A DNA stretch of 64,000 nucleotides, from NCBI RefSeq assembly GCF_000708265.2, contig NZ_JCKI01000001.1, positions 310,001 through 374,000 on the forward strand, given 5' to 3'. Positions 42,537 to 50,786 of this stretch are shown piece after piece. A model generated the notes under the pieces. It was not told the origin of the DNA. It did no database searches and saw only the letters and a program-made list of their open reading frames with translations. This stretch comes from Pedobacter sp. R20-19. GTDB taxonomy: Bacteria; Bacteroidota; Bacteroidia; Sphingobacteriales; Sphingobacteriaceae. How positions within the stretch are numbered: the stretch's first letter is position 1; every line of letters starts with the position of its first letter. The position numbers and the translations under genes were made by a program.

Positions 42537-43443
42537 GTTCTGCTTTGTTTTTAAAAAAGTTAAACAAAGCTATGGTAATTATCGCACTAATTAAATAACC
42601 ATACCAAGGAAATCCAATAGGTTCATCTGCTTTATCTAATGGCATATTGTGTTTTTGCATATAAAATGCCGCGCACACGGCATAAGCATTATTAATAAAA
42701 TGTGCTAATATGGCATACCAGAGGCTTCCACTAAAATAATATAAATAACCAAATCCTGCACCCAAAAGCATCCGAGGGATAAACCCATAAAACTGAAGAT
42801 GTATCGCACTGAAAATGATCGCAGAAAGCCATATCGCTACATGCGGATTATTAAAAGCCCTGTTTAACGATCTTTGTACGCCTCCTCGAAACATAAGTTC
42901 TTCTCCAACGGCAGGCAACACTGCAATCATCACCAGATTAACCAAGAAATCAAAATTATTGCGCATGGTTAGCAGTTTGATGGTGGTTTCCATTGCAGCA
43001 TCTTCTTTCTCCTTCATCCAATGTTCAATTCCTTTTAAAAATTCTGGCAAGATCATCTTTTGGTTCCAGATTGCAGTCCATTCCATCAGTGGCATACTGG
43101 CGATCATAATTAGGAAAACCAAAGTAATTAAAGGAAATTTCGGTTTACCAAATCCATAAAATGTAGTCACCTTTTGTTTCTCAGTTAAAGCCAAAGCAAT
43201 TCCCGGCACAATGAAGGTTCCGATTGAAGAAAAGATTTGCATGACTTTTAACCCATTAATATATGGTGGTTCACCTGCTAAAAGTCCAGCTACATTACTC
43301 ATCAAATTTGTACCATACATTAAAAATGCAATCACTAATCCAATTAATGCAAAAACCAGTCCGCCCGCAATTCCGTAAAATAGAAGTAAAAGTAATTGTA
43401 AAAAGGGATTGATTTCTTCCTTATTAGGTGTTACAAAATTCAT
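42517..43443 (-). CDS. CPBP (CAAX/Abi-type) intramembrane metalloprotease
   Basis: A 308-aa protein with about eight membrane helices. The glutamic-protease-like motifs of the CPBP/Rce1 family are in place: EExxxR as Glu181-Glu182...Arg186 in 'AVGEELMFRGGVQRSLNRA', the second motif His215 in 'FSAIHLQFYGFIPRMLLG' and the third motif His248 in 'LAHFINNAYA'. Bacterial members are peptidases of unknown substrate, some tied to bacteriocin immunity. The gene overlaps DUF2007 by 20 bases and is followed by cdsA, so a link to membrane assembly is possible but unproven. Confidence 0.9.
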   Translation of the reverse strand: MNFVTPNKEEINPFLQLLLLLFYGIAGGLVFALIGLVIAFLMYGTNLMSNVAGLLAGEPPYINGLKVMQIFSSIGTFIVPGIALALTEKQKVTTFYGFGKPKFPLITLVFLIMIASMPLMEWTAIWNQKMILPEFLKGIEHWMKEKEDAAMETTIKLLTMRNNFDFLVNLVMIAVLPAVGEELMFRGGVQRSLNRAFNNPHVAIWLSAIIFSAIHLQFYGFIPRMLLGAGFGYLYYFSGSLWYAILAHFINNAYAVCAAFYMQKHNMPLDKADEPIGFPWYGYLISAIITIALFNFFKNKAERERKLD

Positions 43444-43449
43444 TATTTG

Positions 43450-43457
43450 TACTTTTG
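43450..43457 (+). promoter_or_regulatory. -7 promoter box of dusB
   Basis: TACTTTTG is an exact TAnnTTTG match 29 bases before the dusB ATG, inside the short divergent region with the CPBP gene. Confidence 0.55.
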
Positions 43458-43486
43458 TATGTATTATTAATCGTTGAAGATAGAAA

Positions 43487-44494
43487 ATGTCTGTTAAGAT
43501 AGGAAATATAGATTTAGGTGAATTCCCATTATTGCTTGCCCCGATGGAGGACGTGAGTGATCCACCATTTCGTTATGTATGTAAAAAAAATGGTGCGGAT
43601 TTAATGTATACTGAATTTATTTCTTCCGAAGGCTTAATTCGTGATGCTGCAAAAAGCAGGCAGAAATTAGACATTTTTGAGTATGAAAGGCCCATAGGGA
43701 TCCAGATTTTCGGAGGTGACATTGACCATATGCGTGAAGCTTCGGAAATTGCATCAGCTGCAGGGCCAGATCTGGTTGATATTAATTATGGATGCCCGGT
43801 TAAAAATGTGGTTTGCAAAGGTGCAGGTTCCAGTTTGCTTCGAGATATTGATAAAATGGTTAAAATGACAGAAGCTGTTGTTAAAGCTTCACATTTACCG
43901 GTTACCGTAAAAACGCGCTTAGGCTGGGATGATGACAGTAAAAATGTTTATGAGGTAGCAGAGCGACTTCAGGACGTTGGTATTCAAGCTTTAACCATTC
44001 ATGGCAGAACAAGGGCCCAACTCTATAAGGGAGAGGCAGATTGGTCATTGATCAGGGAAATTAAGCGTAATCCAAGAATTAAAATTCCTATTTTTGGTAA
44101 CGGCGATGTAGATAGTCCTGAAAAGGCTGCTAACTGGCGCATGGAATATGAAGTAGATGGCATCATGATCGGCAGAGCTGCTATTGGTTACCCATGGATT
44201 TTTAGAGAGGTTAAACATTTTTTTAACACCGGAACACATTTACCAGGACCAACCATTGAGGAGCGCATAGAGGTTTGCAGAACTCACTTGGATAAATCCC
44301 TGGAATGGAAAGGTCCTAAAACAGGAATTTTTGAAATGCGCAGGCATTATGCCAATTATTTTAAAGGCTTGCCAGATTTTAAACCTTACCGCATGCGTTT
44401 GGTGGCAGAGCCCGATATCAACAACATTTACAGTATTTTAGAAGAAGTGGCAGAAAAATTTGCCAGCTATGACGCAACCAAAGTACTGGCTTGA
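43487..44494 (+). CDS. dusB: tRNA-dihydrouridine synthase (DusB-like)
   Basis: Reduces uridine to dihydrouridine in the tRNA D-loop with FMN and NADPH. The 335-aa TIM barrel shows 'LLAPMEDVSDPPFRYVCKKNGADLMYTEFIS', 'IQIFGGD', the catalytic Cys in 'DINYGCPVKNVVCKGAGSSLLRD', 'VKTRLGWDDD', 'TIHGRTRAQLYKGEADW' and 'GDVDSPEKAANW' with 'DGIMIGRAAIGYPWIF'. It is full length. The DusB/DusA/DusC choice follows overall similarity and is less certain than the family. apaG starts 33 bases later on the same strand. Confidence 0.93.
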   Translation: MSVKIGNIDLGEFPLLLAPMEDVSDPPFRYVCKKNGADLMYTEFISSEGLIRDAAKSRQKLDIFEYERPIGIQIFGGDIDHMREASEIASAAGPDLVDINYGCPVKNVVCKGAGSSLLRDIDKMVKMTEAVVKASHLPVTVKTRLGWDDDSKNVYEVAERLQDVGIQALTIHGRTRAQLYKGEADWSLIREIKRNPRIKIPIFGNGDVDSPEKAANWRMEYEVDGIMIGRAAIGYPWIFREVKHFFNTGTHLPGPTIEERIEVCRTHLDKSLEWKGPKTGIFEMRRHYANYFKGLPDFKPYRMRLVAEPDINNIYSILEEVAEKFASYDATKVLA

Positions 44495-44527
44495 TTTTTG
44501 AAAAGTATTTTATACAGCAATATTATC

Positions 44528-44914
44528 ATGGTTACAGCAATTACAGATGGAGTTAAAGTTTCAGTAGAAACAATTTATCAACCAGAATACTCAAATCCGG
44601 CGAACGAACATTTTATGTTTGCTTACCGCATAGAGATTGCAAATCTTTCTGATTATGCTGTTCAATTACTTCGCCGACAATGGTTTATTTTTGATTCCAA
44701 TAGTAGCCGTAGAAAGGTTGAAGGGGAAGGGGTTGTTGGCTTGCAGCCAATAATTCAACCAGGTGAAACGCACGTATATGTTTCAGGATGTAATTTAAAA
44801 ACTGAAATGGGTAGCATGAAAGGTACCTATTTAATGAAGCGTGATGTAGATGGTTCAGAATTTGAAGTTGATATTCCCGAATTTCAATTGGTTGCGCCTT
44901 ATAAATTGAATTAA
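44528..44914 (+). CDS. apaG: ApaG/CorD family protein
   Basis: A 128-aa fibronectin-III-like protein: 'TDGVKVSVETIYQPEYSNPANEHFMFAYRIEIANLSDYAVQLLRRQWFIFDSN' then 'GEGVVGLQPIIQPGETHVYVSGCNLKTEMGSMKGTYLMKR'. These are the diagnostic ApaG blocks. The protein has been linked to Co2+/Mg2+ homeostasis and Ap4A levels, but its biochemical role is unsettled. An open frame runs back to 44498; the ATG at 44528 gives the usual N-terminus. It follows dusB, probably in one transcript, and ends before the hairpin at 44981-45008. Confidence 0.94.
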   Translation: MVTAITDGVKVSVETIYQPEYSNPANEHFMFAYRIEIANLSDYAVQLLRRQWFIFDSNSSRRKVEGEGVVGLQPIIQPGETHVYVSGCNLKTEMGSMKGTYLMKRDVDGSEFEVDIPEFQLVAPYKLN

Positions 44915-44980
44915 TCTTTTCAATTATAAATAATTCTTATATCAGATAGTGATTGTATAAATCATCTATCCCTTAAATAA

Positions 44981-45008
44981 AAATGGCCAGGATAAATCCT
45001 AGCCATTT
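44981..45008. terminator. terminator between convergent apaG and the YugP-like gene
   Basis: AAATGGCCAGGAT pairs with ATCCTAGCCATTT (one C-A mismatch). A-run before and T-rich sequence after make it usable from both sides. Confidence 0.7.
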
Positions 45009-45029
45009 AATGTTTATAATAAAGTTAAT

Positions 45030-45725
45030 CTAATCTCTACTTCTTCCAAATAACATAGATGCGTAATAGAGCAGATTTGCCAGCGCACCAATTGCTGCTA
45101 CAACATAAGTCATAGCTGCCCACCAAAGCGCATCTTTAGCTTGCCTGTTTTCTTCTGCTGTTTGCATCACACCTTGATTATTTTTTAACCAAGCCAGCGC
45201 CCGGTTACTGGCATCAAACTCTACTGGTAGGGTTATGATACTAAATACTGTAACTAAAGCCAGGCCTAAAACACCAATGGCCAAAACAATTGGTGTAACA
45301 TTAACAACCAATAGCATAACACCAATTAATAAAACCCATTGCAACAAATTAGACGAAATACTAACCAAAGGTACCATAGTACTTCTTAAGTTAAGCCATG
45401 AATATGATTTTGCATGCTGCACTGCATGTCCGCATTCATGTGCTGCTACTGCTGCAGCGGCAACACTTCGGCTATAATATACGTCTGTACTTAAATTTAC
45501 TGTTCTATCTGATGGATTATAGTGATCCGTTAATTGTCCTTCGGTACTCATCACCTTCACATCGTAAATTCCATTATCATGCAGCATCCTTTCTGCTACC
45601 TCCTTGCCCGATAAACCAGAGCTAATTTGCATTTCGGCATATTGAGAAAATTTATTTCTAAATCGCCATTGTACAAACATGCTCAGCAATAATACCGGGA
45701 TGATTAATATTAAATAAACTCCCAT
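45030..45725 (-). CDS. zinc metallopeptidase (YugP-like) in the membrane
   Basis: A 231-aa protein with an N-terminal membrane helix (residues 3-18) and two to three more near the C-terminal half ('LLQWVLLIGVMLLVVNVTPIVLAIGVLGLALVTVFSI'). The catalytic HExxH is HECGH in 'AAVAAHECGHAVQHAKSYSWLNLR'. 'GLSGKEVAERMLHDNGIYDVKV' is the usual N-terminal soluble part of the YugP/neutral zinc peptidase family. Full length; function unknown in most species. Single gene, upstream of a long gene-free spacer. Confidence 0.92.
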   Translation of the reverse strand: MGVYLILIIPVLLLSMFVQWRFRNKFSQYAEMQISSGLSGKEVAERMLHDNGIYDVKVMSTEGQLTDHYNPSDRTVNLSTDVYYSRSVAAAAVAAHECGHAVQHAKSYSWLNLRSTMVPLVSISSNLLQWVLLIGVMLLVVNVTPIVLAIGVLGLALVTVFSIITLPVEFDASNRALAWLKNNQGVMQTAEENRQAKDALWWAAMTYVVAAIGALANLLYYASMLFGRSRD

Positions 45726-46252
45726 TTTCTTATGTATGTTTTTCGTTTAGCTTATATCAAAAAGCGTTCCCCATTTATTTAAAGGAATAAATACTAATGA
45801 GATAGCAGTACGGTAAAATCTTATTTTAATGCAATATGAAGCGCATTTTGGAGGTTTGAAGAGAATGATGTTAAACAGAACATGATGGATATATATTGCT
45901 TTAATTTATCCATTATTAGATTTATAAATCGAATAACTTCTTTTAAAATGAAGGCTTTCTGTCTAGCTAGCATATAAAAATGTGCTTTATTTTATCGAAT
46001 GAGGCACTTTAGTCGTATTGCATTATAAATTTTATTTGCTTCAAAAACCTGGAAGTGATGTGAAAATGCCACTGAAACAGCTTATTGTAAAATGATAGAA
46101 ATTCTAATGAAATGAAATTGATGACAAATGTCTAATTAATTGTAAAGTATATCATGTTTTAGCCTATCGGCTAATGAAAATTGGTGTATCAAAAATTGAA
46201 CATTAAAATAAGGTGAAGCACTGATATCAGCTAATTAAAAGGGCCTTTAAAT
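45726..46252. other. 527-base gene-free spacer between the YugP-like gene and purU
   Basis: AT-rich with no reading frame that shows family similarity or codon structure. The one clear element is a small hairpin TTAGCC-TATC-GGCTAA (46159-46174), too short and without a T-run for a convincing terminator. An unlabelled small RNA cannot be excluded, but nothing in the sequence supports one. Confidence 0.5.
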
Positions 46253-47092
46253 CTATTTAAAAACAATTGTTTTATTTCCACTCACAAAAACTCTATCCTC
46301 AAAGATTAACTCTAAGGCATCAAGAAGAACTTTTTTCTCGATTTCTTTGCCTGCACGAACCATTTCCTTTACGCCGAAATTATGATCTATATGGGTAGTA
46401 TGTTGTGTGATAATCGGTCCTTCATCAAGGTTATTGGTCACAAAATGAGCTGTTGCACCGATAATTTTTACACCGCGTTCAAAAGCCCTCCTGTATGGAT
46501 TTGCACCAATAAATGCTGGTAAAAATGAATGATGAATATTAATAATTTTTCCTGCATAATCCTTTACAAAATCAGCAGAAAGTATACGCATAAATTTTGC
46601 CAGCACTAAATAATCAATATCAAATTGATTGATTATTTCCTTGATCTCTGATTCAAATTGTTCTTTTTCTTTATGCTCATGGGAGACATGAAAATAAGGA
46701 ATACCTAACTTTTCGGTGAAATTTCTGAGTGTTTCATAATTACCAATTACGCATTGAACATTTGCACCGAGGGTTTTAAATTGGTTTTTTATTAGAATTT
46801 CAGATAGGCAATGATATTCTTTAGTCACTAAAACAGCAACTTTTTTTTCCTGCTCCGTAATTAAATTTACATCAGCTGCATTCGGAAGGTTTTCAAGCAG
46901 CTTCACTCTTAACTTTTCGGTTTCCTCAAAATCACCCATACAGGCAATACGCGTAAAAAAAGTTTTGTTTTCTTCATCAACAAATTCACGCATGGCGACA
47001 ATATTAAGTTGGTATGATGCCAATATGCGGGTAATATTGGTCACTAACCCTACTTGATCGGGACAAGATATGAGAATTGTTAATTTTTTCAT
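46253..47092 (-). CDS. purU: formyltetrahydrofolate deformylase
   Basis: Hydrolyses 10-formyl-THF to formate and THF, supplying formate for purine synthesis and balancing one-carbon pools. The N-terminal ACT domain ('ILISCPDQVGLVTNITRILASYQLNIVAMREFVD', residues 1-80) senses methionine/glycine in E. coli PurU. The formyltransferase-like catalytic domain has 'VLAKFMRILSADFV' and the active His of 'INIHHSFLPAFIGANPYRRAFERGVKIIGATAHFV' and 'DEGPIITQ'. At 279 aa it is full length. Single gene. Confidence 0.96.
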   Translation of the reverse strand: MKKLTILISCPDQVGLVTNITRILASYQLNIVAMREFVDEENKTFFTRIACMGDFEETEKLRVKLLENLPNAADVNLITEQEKKVAVLVTKEYHCLSEILIKNQFKTLGANVQCVIGNYETLRNFTEKLGIPYFHVSHEHKEKEQFESEIKEIINQFDIDYLVLAKFMRILSADFVKDYAGKIINIHHSFLPAFIGANPYRRAFERGVKIIGATAHFVTNNLDEGPIITQHTTHIDHNFGVKEMVRAGKEIEKKVLLDALELIFEDRVFVSGNKTIVFK

Positions 47093-47293
47093 GTGTAATA
47101 TTTAAAGCTCAATGATAAGAAATTTGGTTACAGATTCACAGATTTAAATCTAAATTTTATTAAGTTAAAACTTCAGTTACATATATTTAAAGCTTAGAAA
47201 AAGCATCTTAAGAAAGTTTGGTTCTCTTAAACATATGACTTAAATCTTATATTTTAAAAAGATATCATTAAAATAATCTGCAAATTAAGAAGT

Positions 47294-47366
47294 GTCATTA
47301 TTGAACGTAGGAAGCCCTGCTAAATAGATTGCCTTCATCCGATGAAAATTGGCTTCACAATGACGA
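47294..47366. repeat. degenerate copy of intergenic repeat family A
   Basis: The 359-base gene-free stretch between purU and rmuC holds this element: GTCATTATTGAACGTAGGAAG on the left, GATTGCCTTC in the middle and GGCTTCACAATGACGA on the right. It is diverged from 52032-52091. The rest is AT-rich leader with no other feature. Confidence 0.55.
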
Positions 47367-47451
47367 TTTCGTACGAAGTATCTAAACATTCTAGCGAAAT
47401 ATTTTGGTAAATCTGTTTTTAATATCGATTTTTACTAAAATTTTTATCATT

Positions 47452-48822
47452 ATGGAATACGCTGCCATTGCACTTCTTATCATTATTTTAATCGTTTTAA
47501 TTGCCCTATTCTTAAAAAAACCACAATCATCTGTACCGTTAATTTCTATTGAAGATTATGATAAAATAAAGTCTGAAAATGAGGTTTTAAAAATCACATT
47601 AGCTAAAGTTGAGGAACGGGTTTCCAACATCAGTTCGGAAAAGGAACGCATCACTGATTTTTTGAAACAGGAACAACAACGACTGATTGATGAATTGCAA
47701 AGTGAACGCGATCGATTAGCTGATGCCAATAGGGAGCTAGAAAGTACCCGATCATTTTATATGGCAGAAAAAGAAAAATTAGCAGAACAAAAAGTGAGTT
47801 ATGAACAATCTCAGCAAAAATTAAATAAAGATTTCGAGCTGATTGCCAATAAAATTCTGGAAGAGAAATCGAGCAGGTTTGTTGAGCAAAATAAAACCAA
47901 TTTAGATTTAATTCTCAATCCGTTAAAAGAAAATATCAAAGCTTTTGAAGATAAAGTTGAAAAGGTTTATAAAGCTGAATCTGACGAACGAAATATCCTG
48001 AAAGGTGTAATATCTGAATTGCAAATTCAAAGTAAGCTGATTCAGGAGGATGCCAATAATTTAACCAAAGCACTTAAAGGCGATAATAAAAAGCAAGGTA
48101 ACTGGGGTGAAGTTATTTTGGAAAAGGTATTGGAAAGATCTGGTTTAGTACGAGATCAGGAATATCGCATCCAGGCTTCGCATCTATCTGCCGAAGGTGG
48201 TCGTTACCAACCCGATGTAGTGATTGATCTTCCAGATGATAAACATCTTATAATTGATGCTAAGGTGAGTTTAGTAGCTTATGAGCGTTCCGTATCAGCA
48301 GAGACAGATGAGGCCCGTGAAGGCTATGTAAAAGCGCATTTGGTTTCAATTAAGAATCACATTCAGGAATTATCTTCTAAAAATTATCAGGATTTATATA
48401 AAATCAATTCTCCAGACTTTGTACTACTCTTTGTTCCTATTGAATCATCTTTCAGTATTGCCGTTCAAAAAGATGCTGAACTATTTAATTTTGCATGGGA
48501 CAGACGGGTGGTTATTGTAAGTCCATCTACACTATTGGCTACCTTACGCACCATTGCCAGCATCTGGAAACAGGAAAGACAGAATCGAAATGTAATGGAG
48601 ATTGCCCGTTTAAGCGGCACCATGTATGATAAGTTTGTTGGTTTTGTGAATGATTTGGAAAACATTGGAAAACACATCAAAAATGGCCAGGATGCTTATG
48701 ATAAGGCAATCAATAAACTTTCTGATGGTTCAGGAAATTTAGTGAATACTTCAGAAAAAATAAAAAAATTGGGTGCCAAAGCAACAAAGCAGATTGATAT
48801 GAAGTATTTGGATCAGGAGTAA
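47452..48822 (+). CDS. rmuC: RmuC family DNA recombination protein
   Basis: A 456-aa protein: N-terminal membrane helix (MEYAAIALLIIILIVLIALF), a long coiled coil (about residues 40-160, 'RERLIDELQSERDRLADANRELESTRSF'-like text), then the RmuC nuclease-like domain ('GNWGEVILEKVLERSGLVRDQEYRIQ', 'YQPDVVIDLPDDKHLIIDAKVSLVAYERSV', 'DFVLLFVPIESSFSIAV', 'VVIVSPSTLLATLRTIASIW'). E. coli RmuC limits inversions at short inverted repeats. The frame is open to a TTG at 47404; the ATG at 47452 puts the membrane helix first. That this genome has many inverted repeats makes its presence apt. Confidence 0.93.
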   Translation: MEYAAIALLIIILIVLIALFLKKPQSSVPLISIEDYDKIKSENEVLKITLAKVEERVSNISSEKERITDFLKQEQQRLIDELQSERDRLADANRELESTRSFYMAEKEKLAEQKVSYEQSQQKLNKDFELIANKILEEKSSRFVEQNKTNLDLILNPLKENIKAFEDKVEKVYKAESDERNILKGVISELQIQSKLIQEDANNLTKALKGDNKKQGNWGEVILEKVLERSGLVRDQEYRIQASHLSAEGGRYQPDVVIDLPDDKHLIIDAKVSLVAYERSVSAETDEAREGYVKAHLVSIKNHIQELSSKNYQDLYKINSPDFVLLFVPIESSFSIAVQKDAELFNFAWDRRVVIVSPSTLLATLRTIASIWKQERQNRNVMEIARLSGTMYDKFVGFVNDLENIGKHIKNGQDAYDKAINKLSDGSGNLVNTSEKIKKLGAKATKQIDMKYLDQE

Positions 48823-48830
48823 AATTTTTT

Positions 48831-48851
48831 CGGTTGGTAAGATACCAACCG
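48831..48851 (+). terminator. terminator after rmuC
   Basis: CGGTTGGTA pairs with TACCAACCG around AGA. A T-run precedes and the 3' side is ATAGAAAAATA, so it fits termination from the minus strand (GNAT gene) as well as blocking rmuC read-through. Confidence 0.65.
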
Positions 48852-48883
48852 ATAGAAAAATATTTAAATGAAAAAGTTTAATT

Positions 48884-49564
48884 CTATATCTTCACTAAAT
48901 TCCAAAAACTTATTTTTCTGCGGGTTTCAAACCCCAGTTTCTCATATAATTTAATGGCTCCGATATTGGTTTCAGCAACATGTAAATAAGGAACTTTTCC
49001 TTCTGAGAAGATATGATTTGCAGTAAATGCAATAAGTTGTTTAGCATAGCCTTTTCCGGTAAAATCATGATGGGTAACTACCGCACTTATTTCACTATAA
49101 GTATTCATTTTCATCCTTTCACCTGTAACCGCAACCAATTTATTATTTTTATAAATGCCATAATAATTGCCTAGTAATGGTGTTTTTACTTTGAAATAAC
49201 CAGGCTGTACTAAATTCACCAGTTCTATTAAATCAGCTTTTTTATCTGTATTAAGTTGTACAATTTCTTCAGTTATTTCTGTTTGAATTTTATCTGGTAA
49301 AACCATTTGGTTGCAAATCAACTCTTTATTTAATCTCAAACCTTCAGTTAAAACTGGTTTTTCGCCAACAATATAAAAGTCTGCCGTTTCATTTGCATAT
49401 TGATCTGTACCATCAGATATGTTTTCTCTATTTATTAAACCTCCAAAAGGACAATAATCTGGATGATAAAACTTTATATTTCCGTATTCGAGCGCAAATT
49501 TTTGGTGTGTTTCGGTCAATGAAAACCAAACTGGATTATCCAATTTCTCTTCTTCTCTAATCAT
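48884..49564 (-). CDS. GNAT family N-acetyltransferase
   Basis: A 226-aa protein whose C-terminal half is a GNAT domain: 'MKMNTYSEISAVVTHHDFTGKGYAKQLIAFTANHIFSEG' holds motif A (acetyl-CoA pyrophosphate loop, here HHDFTGKGYAKQL in place of the usual QxxGxG/A), and 'PYLHVAETNIGAIKLYEKLGFETRRKISFW' is motif B with the usual Tyr. The N-terminal half is specific to the Bacteroidota FR47-like group and unassigned. Substrate unknown. It lies 96 bases after thiL on the same strand, so they may share a transcript. Confidence 0.88.
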   Translation of the reverse strand: MIREEEKLDNPVWFSLTETHQKFALEYGNIKFYHPDYCPFGGLINRENISDGTDQYANETADFYIVGEKPVLTEGLRLNKELICNQMVLPDKIQTEITEEIVQLNTDKKADLIELVNLVQPGYFKVKTPLLGNYYGIYKNNKLVAVTGERMKMNTYSEISAVVTHHDFTGKGYAKQLIAFTANHIFSEGKVPYLHVAETNIGAIKLYEKLGFETRRKISFWNLVKI

Positions 49565-49660
49565 TCGGCTTATAACGTCTAGTAGCTATTTAAAAAATAT
49601 CTTAGTCATTCGATGACTATGCTAAAAGTAAGGAGCTCCTCCTCAATGGTAAAAGACTAT

Positions 49661-50701
49661 TTACTTATTAAAAGCATTCCAACCTTGTGCTTTCAACTCA
49701 TGCACATTATTTGATTTTGAAACCATTTTGCAACCAGAATTTTTATCAGTTACGTGACCAATCACCGTGATATCTACATCATGCTTTAATTTTTTATAAT
49801 CTTCCTGACTAATGGTAAATAGCAATTCATAATCTTCGCCACCACTTAAAGCACAAACCGTTGGATCAATTCCCAACTCACGGGCGGTTTCATAAGTCAT
49901 CGGATCTAAAGGAATTTTATCTTCGTAAATGGTAATGCCTTTATCACTTTCTGTAGCCAGGTGCAAAATTTCTGAAGCTAAGCCATCAGAAACATCGATC
50001 ATTGAAGTGGGTTTTATATCCATATCTTCCAATAATGCTACAATATCCATCCGGGCTTCAGGTTTCAATTGCCGCTCAATAATATAATCCTTTCCTTCTA
50101 AATCTGGTTGAATTTGTGGGTTTTCCAGGTAAATCAATTTTTCCCTTTCAAGAATTTGAAGACCAACATAAGCGCCACCCAAATCGCCTGAAACACAAAG
50201 CAAATCATTTTCCTGTGCACCATTTCTGTAAGTCACTTTATCCGCATCAGCATAGCCAATACTCGTAATGCTAATCACCAGGCCTTGCTTACTGGCAGAA
50301 GTGTCTCCACCAATTAAATCAATATTAAACTTATTGCAGGCAAGCTCAATTCCTTTATAAATTTCTTCTACGGCTTCCAATGGAAATTTACTGGATAAGC
50401 CCAGTGAAACTGTAATCTGACTGGCTTTTCCATTCATAGCATAAATATCACTCAGGTTTACCTGAACAGCTTTATAGCCTAAATGCATCAAAGGCACATA
50501 AGCCAAATCAAAATGGATTCCTTCTAAAAGTAAATCAGTAGAAACTAGAGTTTGTTTTCCCTTTGCATCTAAAACGGCAGCATCATCACCAACACCTTTT
50601 ACTGAAAAATCATTTCTGATTTTAAAATTTGTAGTCAGGTGTTTGATCAAACCAAATTCACCTAATTCATTAATATCTGTACGCTCTTTATTTTCAAACA
50701 T
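49661..50701 (-). CDS. thiL: thiamine-monophosphate kinase
   Basis: Phosphorylates thiamine monophosphate to the cofactor thiamine diphosphate. The 346-aa protein belongs to the AIR-synthase-like ATPase fold: 'LIKHLTTNFKI', 'GVGDDAAVLDAKGKQTLVSTDLLLEGIHFDL', 'AVQVNLSDIYAMNGKASQITVSLGL', 'LIGGDTSASKQGLVISITSIG', 'VSGDLGGAYVGLQILE' and 'MIDVSDGLASEILHL'. Metal-binding Asp residues are present in each. Full length. No other thiamine genes are in the window; the gene follows the symporter across a family B repeat. Confidence 0.95.
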   Translation of the reverse strand: MFENKERTDINELGEFGLIKHLTTNFKIRNDFSVKGVGDDAAVLDAKGKQTLVSTDLLLEGIHFDLAYVPLMHLGYKAVQVNLSDIYAMNGKASQITVSLGLSSKFPLEAVEEIYKGIELACNKFNIDLIGGDTSASKQGLVISITSIGYADADKVTYRNGAQENDLLCVSGDLGGAYVGLQILEREKLIYLENPQIQPDLEGKDYIIERQLKPEARMDIVALLEDMDIKPTSMIDVSDGLASEILHLATESDKGITIYEDKIPLDPMTYETARELGIDPTVCALSGGEDYELLFTISQEDYKKLKHDVDITVIGHVTDKNSGCKMVSKSNNVHELKAQGWNAFNK

Positions 50702-50719
50702 AAATTATATTTTAATTAT

Positions 50720-50786
50720 CGTCCTGCTGAACTTGTTTCAGCATCTTAATTATGATACAAGCACCTGAAAACAGTTCAGGATGTCG
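50720..50786. repeat. family B repeat with swapped halves, overlapping the symporter's stop
   Basis: CGTCCTGCTGAACTTGTTTC-AGCATC and CACCTGAAAACAGTTCAGG-ATGTCG carry the two hairpins of the family in opposite order to 12081-12142. The right end overlaps the last codons and stop (50776-50778) of the symporter gene, so the repeat supplies that protein's C-terminus. Confidence 0.6.

Noticed and set aside
45726-46252. A small RNA or short gene in the long spacer before purU
   Set aside because: No convincing promoter-terminator pair, start codon context or conserved fold could be recognised.
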